Shown: positions 18,421 to 27,320 of the stretch, piece by piece
Numbering within the stretch: position 1 is the first letter of the stretch
Layout of the letters: the number at the start of each line of letters is the position of its first letter
Origin: Cellvibrio japonicus Ueda107
GTDB taxonomy: Bacteria > Pseudomonadota > Gammaproteobacteria > Pseudomonadales > Cellvibrionaceae
NCBI RefSeq assembly: GCF_000019225.1
Contig: NC_010995.1
Location: 62,001-126,000 of the forward strand
Direction: 5' to 3'
Length of the DNA stretch: 64,000 nt
Notes under the pieces: generated by a model
Seen by the model: only the letters and a program-made list of their open reading frames with translations
Told to the model about the DNA's origin: nothing
Database searches by the model: none
Translations under genes and position numbers: made by a program

Positions 18421-21069
18421 ATGCATAGATCCCTTATTAGTATCAGCCTGATGGCCGCCATCTTGAGTGCCTGTGGCGGGGGCTCTGGTTCCGGTGGCGA
18501 TAACACGCCATCCAGTCAGGCATCCTCCTTTTCCAGTATTACCCAAAGTGTCGTTTCAAGCTCCAGTGTCCAAAGCTCAGTCAGCAGTGCGGTTGAATCT
18601 AGCATTATTGCAAGCTCGGAGCAGGCCGAATCAAGTGCTGCTGAACAATCCAGTTCGGAAGAGGGTGCTGCAAGTAGTGCAGAGGAGAGTTCAGTGTCCA
18701 GTGTTGCAGACAGTTCCTCTGGTGGTCAGGAGCAAAGTAGTACTTCTAGTGAAGATGAACATTCTTCCAGTAGCAGTGAGGAATCTGCGAGTGCAAGTAG
18801 CACCAGTAGTGATGCATCTGAATCTTCAAGTTCGGCTGAGGAGTCTTCTGCATTCAGCAGTGAAGCTAATTCAAGTGTAGAAGGCTTGGTAAATATTAAT
18901 TGGCTGCCCTCTGCCAATGCCTTCAAAGTGGGTGGTAGTTCGACAGCGATTAGTGGTTCAGTTACAACCAACAGTGCGGATGTCACCAGTTTTAGTATCA
19001 CAGGTGGTAAATTTGAAAGCAGTAAAGAAGCTTTCTTTTATATTAACCAAACAGTGAACGGTGATTTTGTTTTTACTGCCAACATCAGTAGTTGGGGAAG
19101 TGGTACTCGCAGTGGTTCGGATCAGGGTTCCGTCGGTATTTTGCTGTGTGATAACTGTGAAAATGGTTCATCGTCTGTACCGGTATCAGCAAAAATAGGT
19201 GTGCGTGATACCGGGATTATCCATACCGAACGTCTGAGTGTTGGTGGTACGCTGGTTAAAACCAGCATGGGTAACAATGTTACGCCTTCCAATCAATTGT
19301 ATCTGCGTATAACCCGTACCGGTAATCAAGTAGAGTTGGCTTATTCGAATGATGGTGGTACCAGTTACGATTTGGTACGCACTTCCAGTTTTAGTGCACT
19401 ATCGAATAACCTGCGCATTGGTATTTATGCTGCCCAGGGTACTGATGCCAGTAATAACTTTGGTGTGAGTAACATCAGTTTGCTGGCTAACAGCCAGGAA
19501 AATTCATCATCCAGTGTCGCCAGCAGTGCGTCCAGTAATCAAAGTAGCAGTCAGTTATCGTCGACCGGGTCCAGTAATCAGGGAGGCCAGTCGTCTAGTA
19601 CAAGTTCCAATCAGGCTAATTCCTCTTCCAGTGCACCTTATATCCCGGTAGACATTACCCTGAGCCAGGATTGTATTGATTTGACGACTAACCCAACTGT
19701 GAACTGGCGCGATACTGCCTTGCAAACTGATCAGGAGATTGTGGAGTGTTTGTATCAGTCGCTAGGTCGCCCGGTCGGTTATGGCGAAAATGCCATGGGG
19801 GGTTATGATCCCAATGGCAATAGTAAACTGACGATTATTACCAAGAACAGTTCTGTTACTGTTGAACAACAGTTACTTGATGCACTGACGGATAACGTTC
19901 ACAACTGGATTGTGTTTGACAAAGTGGAATTTGCCAATGAACATGAAATTGGTATGTACCGCAGTTATTGTAACAACAGTACAGTACTAGGCATGCTGGA
20001 TGCGAGTGAAACGGAGTGTAATGATTACTGGCAGTGGTGCACACGCAAAGGTTTTAGCGGAGAAGCTAACTGTCGCACGGAGTTTTTTAATAAAGCAATG
20101 AACAATAAAAATATCCCCATTCGTATTCCCGCTGTAGGCTCTAATAAAACCCTGGATGGTCGTATGAGCAAGGCTTATTTTATGTTCAGTGGTTTTGCGA
20201 TTGGTAAAGATTCCGATGGTGTGCCTACCCAGACATCCAATAGCATCATTTTTACGCATCTGGATTTCCGCGGTGCTGGTCATGTGGAAGATCACTATGT
20301 TGATCCTGATATGATTCGCTCTACGGGGTTCTCCAGTGATATCTGGATCCATAAGAATACCTTTGATACCACGGGTGACTCAGCATTTGATGTCAAGATT
20401 GGTGCGCACAATATCACCATATCATTTAACCGGCTGGTGAATGTGAAGCGTGCTGTATTGCATGGTTCCAGCGATAGTCGAGAGATTAATCAATTTATCA
20501 CGACGACTATGCATCACAACGCGTTTGTCACCACCGATGATAGTTATAAGTTGTTGGGTAATACCTTGCGCAGGGTGCCATTATTGCGTCGTGGTACCAC
20601 GCATATGTTTAACAACGTATTTGTCAATTATCGCAAAGAGGTACTGAGCCTGCGTGTTGGTGCCCGTGCTTTCCTGGAGGGCAATGTATTTATTGTTAAT
20701 GTCAGCCTGAAGGAGAAAAGCTCTATTGCTGCTTCACTGGCGGAGATACAAGGTAACTTGTTCAAGGATATCAGTGGCGGATTTTTCCGCAATGATCGGA
20801 ACTTCCTGTGGTTCGGCAGTGGCACTTGCATTCTGGATGACACTACGAAAACCCATTTAACTGCAACCAATGGCTCAGTGGATGATTTGTCACAGGACTA
20901 TAATGCAGCATCACTGAGTGTGATTGATGGCTGGCGTTTTGAGGCAGGTCAGGATTTGATTGATTATGTAATCCTGACGGCGGGTAAAAATGGTGATGTA
21001 CCTTTTAACACCCCCTTATCTCCAGACCGGACCTATATGGAAGCTTTGGCGCCAACAACCTGCCAATAA
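18421..21069 (+). CDS. Lipoprotein pectate lyase, PL1 family, with DUF1349/LamG-like module
   Basis: The product has 882 residues. Lipobox LSAC puts Cys at 18, followed by a Gly/Ser run. Order: Ser/Glu linker (20-155), concanavalin-like module (about 157-363) with NGDFVFTANIS and LYLRITRTGN, Ser/Gln/Asn linker (363-413) and PL1 lyase (about 415-882). The catalytic half shows NWIVFDKVEF, KTLDGRMSK, DPDMIRSTG, DIWIHKNTFDTTGDSAFDVK, HGSSDS, MHHNAF and RRVPLLRRGTTHMFNNVF, where RVPLLR matches the PL1 catalytic Arg motif. The same catalytic domain recurs in the secreted enzyme at 33000-35042, where it is joined to a different accessory domain. It should act on polygalacturonate at the outer-membrane surface. 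No clear terminator follows. Confidence 0.91.
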   Translation: MHRSLISISLMAAILSACGGGSGSGGDNTPSSQASSFSSITQSVVSSSSVQSSVSSAVESSIIASSEQAESSAAEQSSSEEGAASSAEESSVSSVADSSSGGQEQSSTSSEDEHSSSSSEESASASSTSSDASESSSSAEESSAFSSEANSSVEGLVNINWLPSANAFKVGGSSTAISGSVTTNSADVTSFSITGGKFESSKEAFFYINQTVNGDFVFTANISSWGSGTRSGSDQGSVGILLCDNCENGSSSVPVSAKIGVRDTGIIHTERLSVGGTLVKTSMGNNVTPSNQLYLRITRTGNQVELAYSNDGGTSYDLVRTSSFSALSNNLRIGIYAAQGTDASNNFGVSNISLLANSQENSSSSVASSASSNQSSSQLSSTGSSNQGGQSSSTSSNQANSSSSAPYIPVDITLSQDCIDLTTNPTVNWRDTALQTDQEIVECLYQSLGRPVGYGENAMGGYDPNGNSKLTIITKNSSVTVEQQLLDALTDNVHNWIVFDKVEFANEHEIGMYRSYCNNSTVLGMLDASETECNDYWQWCTRKGFSGEANCRTEFFNKAMNNKNIPIRIPAVGSNKTLDGRMSKAYFMFSGFAIGKDSDGVPTQTSNSIIFTHLDFRGAGHVEDHYVDPDMIRSTGFSSDIWIHKNTFDTTGDSAFDVKIGAHNITISFNRLVNVKRAVLHGSSDSREINQFITTTMHHNAFVTTDDSYKLLGNTLRRVPLLRRGTTHMFNNVFVNYRKEVLSLRVGARAFLEGNVFIVNVSLKEKSSIAASLAEIQGNLFKDISGGFFRNDRNFLWFGSGTCILDDTTKTHLTATNGSVDDLSQDYNAASLSVIDGWRFEAGQDLIDYVILTAGKNGDVPFNTPLSPDRTYMEALAPTTCQ

Positions 21070-21450
21070 AATGAGATAGCGTGCAATGGTGCAAAAGGAT
21101 TTGCCCTGTTGCCTGTTTTTACGTAACAATCCACAAAAATATACATACTGGCTTTGGCAAGTGGCTTTTTAAGCGTATCATTACCCTACGCAAAGCAAGA
21201 TAATTTCAACAATAAATACTATATCTTCCTCAGGTCGTTTTAGCAGTCAGCCTGGTTCGGCAAAAAATAATTCAATTATTATTTATCCCGGTCACCTTAA
21301 TTGATGTTCTTGCGGTAATTCTGCCCTTTGGCATTTCAATTCCCTGATGCATTGCGTTAGTGGCGCATTATTGTCTTCTATCCGTGGCAATCTGCTGTGT
21401 TGTGTAATAGGGATCGACTAACAATAAATTGATAAATGCAGGTAACTTCT
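21070..21450. other. Intergenic region upstream of secreted pectate lyase
   Basis: About 380 bases hold no credible gene and no strong terminator stem. At its right end is CGACTAACAATAA (21415-21427) followed by CAGGTAAC (21439-21446). The same pair occurs at the same distance before the paralogous pectate lyase at 33000. Confidence 0.4.
21415..21446 (+). promoter_or_regulatory. Conserved leader element with ribosome binding site
   Basis: CGACTAACAATAA at 21415-21427 and the ribosome-site-like CAGGTAAC at 21439-21446 match 32962-32974 and 32987-32994 before the sister gene. The second element lies 4 bases before the ATG at 21451. That selects 21451 over the in-frame ATG at 21436. Confidence 0.5.
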
Positions 21451-23286
21451 ATGAAAACCTCACTACAGGCAGCTGCATGGCTGTTAGGTACCGGTTTGTT
21501 TTGTGCAACCGGTTTGCATGCCCAAACCCTGGGTTCCAACTTATCCCTGACCGGCCCTGGTGCCGGTGCAGATGGTTCCGGTTTTAGTGATACCAAGCTG
21601 GTGCGCGATGGCAGTATCAATACCTATACCCAGGCCAGCGGTACCGTAAACCAACGTGTTTCAGTCAAGTGGAGCAGTGCCCAAACCTTTAACACGGTGA
21701 TTTTGCGTGAGTCGGGTAACCGTATTACCAATTGGCAGCTCGTTAACAACGACACAGGTGCTGTCCTGGCGACAGGAACCGGGATCGGTGCTGCGCGCAC
21801 TGTTAACCTGGGCTCTGTGTCCATGAAAAAAATCAATCTGATTGCAAATGGTAGTTCACCATTGCAAATGGCAGAGATTGAAGTTTATAACGCAACCTCT
21901 ACGGCATCTTCATCCAGTGCCACAGGTGGTACCAGCTCTGCTGCCAACAGCAGTGCAGCTGCAGGGGGCGTTAACCTGACGGGTTCGGCAGGGAACGGGC
22001 AGGTAGCACTTAACTGGACCGTGACTCCGGCAATTAATGCACAGGAAATTTATATAGATACAGATTCTGATCCTGCAGGTCGTACACGTATTGCATCACC
22101 AGGTACTAGTGTGCGCACTTATACAGCGACAGGCTTGAATAACGGAACTAATTATTGGTTCTGGGTGAAATACCGTACTACCGATGGTGTGTGGCATAAC
22201 TCCAATGCGTTTAGCGCAACCCCGGTGGGTGGTACAACCAGCTCTTCTTCCTCTTCATCCAGTTCGGCTACAAGCAGTACGCCGTCTGGTGGTACAGGTT
22301 TGATGTCCTGCAGCCAGGCGAATACGGTGCGCGGTTTTGCGGCGCTGGGTGGCGGAACTACCGGTGGTGAAGGTGGTACTACGGTGACGGTGACAACCGG
22401 TGCGCAATTGGTGGCAGCATTGGCAACCAAGAAGAACAATCCAACACCGCTCAAGATTTATGTGAATGGCACTATTACACCGGCGAACAGTGGAGGCGCC
22501 AACCAGTTTGATGTGAAGGATATGGCGAATGTGTCCATTCTCGGTGTGGGTAGCAATGCGCTCTTTGACGGGATAGGCATCAATATTGTGCGCGCTAATA
22601 ACATCATCGTGCGCAATGTGAAGATCCGTTATAACCGCATTGGCCAGAAGGATGCGGTTAGTATCCAGGGTACTTCCAAGAATGTCTGGATTGACCACAA
22701 TGAGTTTCACAATAGCCTTGACGTCAATAAGGATTATTATGATGAGCTGGTCAGTGGCAAAAACCAGATTGATAACATCACCATTTCCTACAACTATTTG
22801 CATGACAGCTGGAAGACATCGCTGTGGGGCTCCGGTGATAGCGATAGCTATGATCGCCGTGTGACCTTTGTCGGTAACCGCCTGGAAAATGTGAATTCAC
22901 GTCTGCCCCTGTTCCGTTTTGGTCAGGCACATGTCTACAACAACTATTACCTGAATGTGCTTGAAACCGGAATCAATTCACGTATGGGCGCGCGCATTCG
23001 TATCGAAGGCAATTATTTCGAAAATGTAAAAAACCCGATCCTCAGCAAGGACAGTTCACAAATTGGCTATTGGGATCTTGGCAACAGTGATACCAATGCC
23101 TATGTAAATGTGAATTGGGAACCTTCGACCTGTAGTGGCGAATCCGCTTGTGTGGTTGCAGGGCCGGGCGTCAGTTCAACAGTTAACTACACTCCACCTT
23201 ATTCTTACTCGGTAATGACCGCTACGGCGGCAAAAACGCACGTATTGAATAACGCGGGTGTGGGTAAGTTGAGCGGTTGCTTATAG
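21451..23286 (+). CDS. Secreted pectate lyase, PL1 family, with discoidin-like and FN3 modules
   Basis: From ATG 21451 the product has 611 residues. Here the signal peptide ends in GLHA before QTLGS and there is no lipobox Cys, so the enzyme is released rather than tethered. Order: discoidin/F5-8-like galactose-binding-fold domain (about 26-148) with GSGFSDTKLVRDGS and QRVSVKW; short Ser linker; FN3-like domain (about 170-256); Ser linker; PL1 lyase (283-611). The lyase shows NVWIDHNEFHNS, KDYYDELVSGK, WGSGDSDSYD and NSRLPLFRFGQAHVYNNYY, with RLPLFR as the catalytic Arg motif. The N-terminal domain is shared with the 33000-35042 enzyme, but the lyase domains of the two belong to different PL1 subtypes. 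It would attack pectate away from the cell. Confidence 0.92.
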   Translation: MKTSLQAAAWLLGTGLFCATGLHAQTLGSNLSLTGPGAGADGSGFSDTKLVRDGSINTYTQASGTVNQRVSVKWSSAQTFNTVILRESGNRITNWQLVNNDTGAVLATGTGIGAARTVNLGSVSMKKINLIANGSSPLQMAEIEVYNATSTASSSSATGGTSSAANSSAAAGGVNLTGSAGNGQVALNWTVTPAINAQEIYIDTDSDPAGRTRIASPGTSVRTYTATGLNNGTNYWFWVKYRTTDGVWHNSNAFSATPVGGTTSSSSSSSSSATSSTPSGGTGLMSCSQANTVRGFAALGGGTTGGEGGTTVTVTTGAQLVAALATKKNNPTPLKIYVNGTITPANSGGANQFDVKDMANVSILGVGSNALFDGIGINIVRANNIIVRNVKIRYNRIGQKDAVSIQGTSKNVWIDHNEFHNSLDVNKDYYDELVSGKNQIDNITISYNYLHDSWKTSLWGSGDSDSYDRRVTFVGNRLENVNSRLPLFRFGQAHVYNNYYLNVLETGINSRMGARIRIEGNYFENVKNPILSKDSSQIGYWDLGNSDTNAYVNVNWEPSTCSGESACVVAGPGVSSTVNYTPPYSYSVMTATAAKTHVLNNAGVGKLSGCL

Positions 23287-23293
23287 TGGTTGG

Positions 23294-23318
23294 GCCGACA
23301 TGAAATGTGTCGGCTTTT
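23294..23318 (+). terminator. Rho-independent terminator
   Basis: GCCGACA / TGTCGGC form a 7-bp stem with a 7-base loop, followed by TTTTATT, directly after the pectate lyase stop. A second short stem (TCCCTCG / CGAGGGA) lies at 23327-23347. Confidence 0.75.
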
Positions 23319-23615
23319 ATTACATGTCCCTCGTTAACGGCGAGGGATATGTTGATAAAAGTGCTCAAAGAATACTGAGAATTTTTTGCTTATAAATAAA
23401 TTGTTAAAAAAACATGGATCTGTTGTTTTGAATATAGTTAAACAATATTTGTCGCTAGTGATATATATGGTATAAATAAGCCGTCTATAGGGATTTGTAA
23501 GCAATTGTAATCCGATGAATGATTCTGTTGTTTAGTATTAATAAGTAACCCTGGCCTGATACATTGATAGTTGTCGTTTATTGATGTCCAGTCACAATAA
23601 TAATTAGGTAATACC
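23319..23615. other. AT-rich intergenic region with candidate promoter
   Basis: No gene of known family is seen here. A plausible sigma-70 promoter is TTGTCG (23449-23454) and TATAAA (23471-23476) with a 16-base spacer. It points toward the small open frame at 23616. Confidence 0.35.
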
Positions 23616-23705
23616 ATGATCAATTTGACCATACGCCAGCAGCTCACGCTTTGCAGCTTTCTCGTGTTAGTTCATCTTGTGTTGTTTGTGCTCGCGCCAA
23701 GCTGA
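23616..23705 (+). CDS. Possible 29-residue hydrophobic peptide gene
   Basis: The open frame encodes MINLTIRQQLTLCSFLVLV followed by HLVLFVLAPS, one hydrophobic helix after a short polar head. AGG at 23606-23608 lies 7 bases before the ATG, a candidate promoter is upstream, and a strong terminator follows 26 bases after the stop, so it looks like a complete small transcription unit. The start resembles the cytoplasmic head and first membrane helix of a chemoreceptor or kinase (TIRQQL), so a decayed gene remnant is the main alternative. Function unknown. Confidence 0.4.
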   Translation: MINLTIRQQLTLCSFLVLVHLVLFVLAPS

Positions 23706-23731
23706 TGCCAGACACGAATGGAATCACCAGA

Positions 23732-23758
23732 AACCCCCTGTAACCCAGGGGGTTTTTT
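23732..23758 (+). terminator. Strong rho-independent terminator
   Basis: AACCCCCTG / CAGGGGGTT form a 9-bp stem with a 5-base loop and run into six T. It ends the small transcription unit at 23616. Confidence 0.88.
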
Positions 23759-24120
23759 ATTGTCCATTATTTGTACGTGAGGGAGCGGATCAAAGCAGAA
23801 CCGGGATTTCCATGGGTAAGGAACTGTGAATAATGGGGGGAATTGCTGGTATCTGCCCCTTAATCAGGGTATAAGGGCTCGATATAAGGAGGGAAAGTAC
23901 ATTTTTCCTGTTGTTGCAGAAGTTGTAATCCATCCCGAGACCCAGTCATGATGCTTGGAACTGCTCAGAACTCATTGCTGACTCGTCGCTCCAACCGGCG
24001 TCGCCGGCCTTTTTTTACCGACCCTCCACGGCTGGTTCAAGTTATCCGCTGAGCTACTGCCTTGCACCTTATCGGTGTGTCGCTTTTTCTGTTCTTTGAA
24101 TGCTCTCCTGAGGCTAGTCC
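23759..24120. other. Leader region of the Mrp antiporter operon
   Basis: There is no credible gene in this 360-base stretch. A terminator-like hairpin with seven T (23995-24016) stands about 105 bases before mrpA. It would stop either an upstream small RNA or the mrp leader itself. A weaker CACC-TTATC-GGTG stem near 24066-24079 precedes a T-rich stretch. An ion-responsive leader is possible but not shown. Confidence 0.35.
23995..24016 (+). terminator. Terminator-like hairpin inside the mrp upstream region
   Basis: CCGGCG and CGCCGG flank a single T and are followed by CC and a run of seven T. The one-base gap means the innermost pairs must open to make a loop. It could be an attenuator or the end of a small RNA. 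Confidence 0.55.
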
Positions 24121-26946
24121 ATGACCCTCTTGTTGATTATTGCCCTGCCATTGCTGGGCGCTATCTTGCCGTTACTGACGGAGCGTTACGGTCGCAGCCT
24201 GTGCGCGATAGCGGCGGCCCTGGGGCCACTGCTGGCACTTGTCTTATTGCTGGGCAAGGTGCCGGCCTTATTCGAGCGGCAGGTGTTCTTTTTCCACCAA
24301 CCCTGGTTGCCGCAACTGGGGTTGGATTTAAGCCTGCGCCTGGATGGCCTGGGTATGATTTTCGCGCTGCTGATTTTGGGCATAGGCCTGCTGGTGATCC
24401 TGTACGCCCGCTACTACCTGGCTAAAGAGGATTCCCTGGGTCGCCTTTATGCTTTCCTGCTGCTGTTTATGATGGCGATGCTGGGCATAGTGCTGTCGGA
24501 TAACCTGTTGTTATTAATTGTTTTTTGGGAGCTGACCAGCCTTAGTTCCTTTCTGTTAATCAGTTTCTGGTCGCATCGCAGTGAGGCGCGCAAGGGTGCG
24601 CGTATGGCCCTGGCCATTACCGGGGCAGGGGGCTTAACCCTGTTGGCGGGAGCGCTGATTCTGGGCCAGATTACCGGCAGCTATAGCTTGCAGGTGATCC
24701 TTCAATCGGCGGAGCAGATTCAGGCCCACGCCCTGTATCCGCTGGCCCTGTGTTTGATTTTGATCGGCGCCTTCACCAAATCGGCGCAATTTCCCTTTCA
24801 CTTTTGGTTGCCCCACGCCATGGCAGCGCCCACGCCAGTATCTGCCTATCTGCATTCGGCCACTATGGTGAAAGCGGGCGTATTCTTGCTGGCGCGCCTT
24901 TACCCGGCGCTGTCCGGTTCTGACTGGTGGTTTTACCTGGTGACATTTGTGGGCCTGGCCACCCTGGTGTTTGGCGCCTATACCGCGTTGTTTAAACACG
25001 ATTTAAAGGGGTTACTGGCCTATTCCACGATTAGCCATTTGGGGCTGATTACCATGTTGTTCGGTTTCAGCAGCCAATTAGCCACCGTAGCGGCGTTATT
25101 CCACATTATTAACCACGCCACGTTTAAGGCCTCGTTGTTTATGGCGGCAGGCATTATTGACCATGAAACCGGCACCCGCGATATGCGCCGCATCAATGGC
25201 ATGTGGCGCTATATGCCGGTCACCGCTACGGTGGCGATGGTGTCGGCCTCGGCCATGGCCGGTGTGCCTCTGCTCAACGGTTTTTTAAGCAAGGAAATGT
25301 TCTTTACCGAAACCCTGCAGGTAGAACTCATGGGGGGTTTTGATTGGATGATTCCGCTACTGGCTACGTTTGCCGGTATTTTCGCCGTGGCTTACTCCTA
25401 TCGTTTTATTCACGATGTGTTCTTTAATGGCGAGCCAATTAATCTGCCCATCTACCCACCCCACGAGGCGCCCGGCTACATGATCCTGCCCATGGCAGTA
25501 CTGGGATTGCTGTGCCTATTGGTGGGTACTCTGCCCAACGTTACGGTGGCGCCTTTTTTGGAGGCTGCCAGTTTTGCCGTCCTGGGTAGTGGTATTCCCG
25601 AGTATCACATCGCTATTTGGCACGGCGTCAACCTGCCGCTGTTAATGAGCGTAGTAGCCTTGCTGGGTGGCTTGTGGCTGTACAGCCAGCGCAAAGGCCT
25701 GTTTGCCTTTTATGAACGCAAATACTACCTGGATGAAAAAATGGTGTTTGAAAAGCGCATCCAGTGGATAGTGCGCCAGGCCCAGCGCCTGAGCGATGTG
25801 CTGGATAACGGCTCGCTACAGCGCTCGGTGGCACTGTTTATTGGCACGGCGCTGCTGGTGGCTGCCGTGGAGTTCTGGCCCCTGGGCCAACTGGTGGGCC
25901 AAGTGGCCCTGAGCCCGGTAGATTGGGTGAGTGTGTTGTTGGCGCTGGTGCTGGTCATTGCCGCCCTGGCCACAGTCATCATGCACCACAACCGCTTTGC
26001 CGCGCTGTTGGTGATGGGGGTGGTGGGCCTGGTGGTATCCCTGGTGTTTGTGCGCTTTTCAGCACCGGATTTGGCACTGACGCAAATCTCCGTAGAGGTC
26101 GTCACTATCATTCTCATGATGCTGGCGCTCTACTTTTTGCCCCAGCTTACCCCCAACGAATCGAACAAAGGCAGGGTGGTGCGCGACCTGCTGTTGGCCG
26201 TGGGCGCTGCCCTGGGGGTCGGCTTGTTCACCCTGGCCATACTCACCCGCCCCTACGATACCGGCCTGGCGGATTTCTTCCTGGCCAACAGTGTGAGTGG
26301 CGGCGGCGGTACGAATGTGGTGAATGTGATCCTGGTGGACTTCCGCGGCTTTGACACACTGGGTGAGATTACCGTGTTGGCCATTGCCGGTATCGGGGTT
26401 TACCTGATGCTCGATGGCTTGCAATTGCCATTACCGGGGACTGATGGCGAGGGTCGGCGCTGGGCGCGCGATCCTTACCCGCCTATTTTGGTGGTGCTGT
26501 CGCGCATTTTACTGCCGCTGGCGCTGATGGTGTCTGCGTATATTTTCCTGCGCGGCCACAACCAACCGGGCGGCGGCTTTATTGCCGGATTGATCACCAG
26601 TGTGGCGCTGATCCTGCAATACGTATGTAGTGGCAGCGATTGGGTGAGCCAGCGCCTGCCGCTGGAATATCGCCGCCTCAGTGTGCTGGGCGTGCTGATT
26701 GCCGCAGTGACTGGCCTGGCCAGCTGGGTATTTGGCTATCCCTTCCTGACATCCACCTTTACCCATGTGCACTGGCCGCTGGTGGGCGAGTTTGAACTGG
26801 CTTCGGCCATGGCCTTTGATACCGGGGTGTATATCACTGTGGTGGGCGCCACCCTGTTGATGCTGGCCCAATTGGGTCGCCTGGCGCAAACCACTTACAA
26901 CCGGCCCGGATCGGGCACTGACACTACAACCGGGGAGGTGCACTGA
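24121..26946 (+). CDS. mrpA: Na+/H+ antiporter subunit A, fused A+B (Mrp/Pha type)
   Basis: The product has 941 residues and is a polytopic inner-membrane protein. The N-terminal two thirds are a NuoL-like antiporter module with FPFHFWLPHAMAAPTPVSAY, a hallmark of MrpA and complex I proton channels, and HIINHATFKASLFMAAG. The C-terminal part (about 790-930) carries GHNQPGGGFIAGLITSVAL, the MrpB signature, so A and B are fused as in many proteobacterial Pha/Mrp systems. The complex exchanges cytoplasmic Na+ (or K+) for protons. It is the first gene of a six-gene operon; the stop overlaps the mrpC start by one base. TGAGG lies before the ATG. The region is GC-rich: 26461-26520 has 36 G+C of 60. 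Confidence 0.96.
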   Translation: MTLLLIIALPLLGAILPLLTERYGRSLCAIAAALGPLLALVLLLGKVPALFERQVFFFHQPWLPQLGLDLSLRLDGLGMIFALLILGIGLLVILYARYYLAKEDSLGRLYAFLLLFMMAMLGIVLSDNLLLLIVFWELTSLSSFLLISFWSHRSEARKGARMALAITGAGGLTLLAGALILGQITGSYSLQVILQSAEQIQAHALYPLALCLILIGAFTKSAQFPFHFWLPHAMAAPTPVSAYLHSATMVKAGVFLLARLYPALSGSDWWFYLVTFVGLATLVFGAYTALFKHDLKGLLAYSTISHLGLITMLFGFSSQLATVAALFHIINHATFKASLFMAAGIIDHETGTRDMRRINGMWRYMPVTATVAMVSASAMAGVPLLNGFLSKEMFFTETLQVELMGGFDWMIPLLATFAGIFAVAYSYRFIHDVFFNGEPINLPIYPPHEAPGYMILPMAVLGLLCLLVGTLPNVTVAPFLEAASFAVLGSGIPEYHIAIWHGVNLPLLMSVVALLGGLWLYSQRKGLFAFYERKYYLDEKMVFEKRIQWIVRQAQRLSDVLDNGSLQRSVALFIGTALLVAAVEFWPLGQLVGQVALSPVDWVSVLLALVLVIAALATVIMHHNRFAALLVMGVVGLVVSLVFVRFSAPDLALTQISVEVVTIILMMLALYFLPQLTPNESNKGRVVRDLLLAVGAALGVGLFTLAILTRPYDTGLADFFLANSVSGGGGTNVVNVILVDFRGFDTLGEITVLAIAGIGVYLMLDGLQLPLPGTDGEGRRWARDPYPPILVVLSRILLPLALMVSAYIFLRGHNQPGGGFIAGLITSVALILQYVCSGSDWVSQRLPLEYRRLSVLGVLIAAVTGLASWVFGYPFLTSTFTHVHWPLVGEFELASAMAFDTGVYITVVGATLLMLAQLGRLAQTTYNRPGSGTDTTTGEVH

Positions 26947-27320
26947 TGGAAGCCATTATTGCGTTGGTTATTGCGGTACTGGTGGGGTGCGGTGTTTACC
27001 TGATGCTGCGCGCGCGTACCTTTCCGGTCATTCTCGGTTTAACGCTCATGTCCTATGCGGTAAACCTGTTCATTTTTGTGATGGGCCGTTTGCGCAGTGG
27101 CGCCCCGGCCGTTATCGGCCAGTCGGATAGCTACACCGACCCGCTGCCCCAGGCCCTGGTGCTTACCGCCATCGTGATCGGCTTTGCCATGACCGCCTTC
27201 CTGCTGGTGCTGTCGCTGCGCGCGCGCGCCGAATTGGGTAATGACCATGTGGACGGCAGCGCCGCCATCGGTGAAAAACCGGTACAGCCCGAGCGCCTCC
27301 TGGCGGAGGACGAAGTGTGA
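26946..27320 (+). CDS. mrpC: Na+/H+ antiporter subunit C
   Basis: The product has 124 residues, three membrane helices and a charged C-terminal tail. It is NuoK-like, with ILGLTLMSYAVNLFIF and DPLPQALVLTAIVIGF, the latter diagnostic for MrpC/MnhC. It supports assembly and ion translocation of the antiporter. TGATG couples it to mrpA, and its last codons overlap the GTG start of mrpD. Confidence 0.95.
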   Translation: MEAIIALVIAVLVGCGVYLMLRARTFPVILGLTLMSYAVNLFIFVMGRLRSGAPAVIGQSDSYTDPLPQALVLTAIVIGFAMTAFLLVLSLRARAELGNDHVDGSAAIGEKPVQPERLLAEDEV

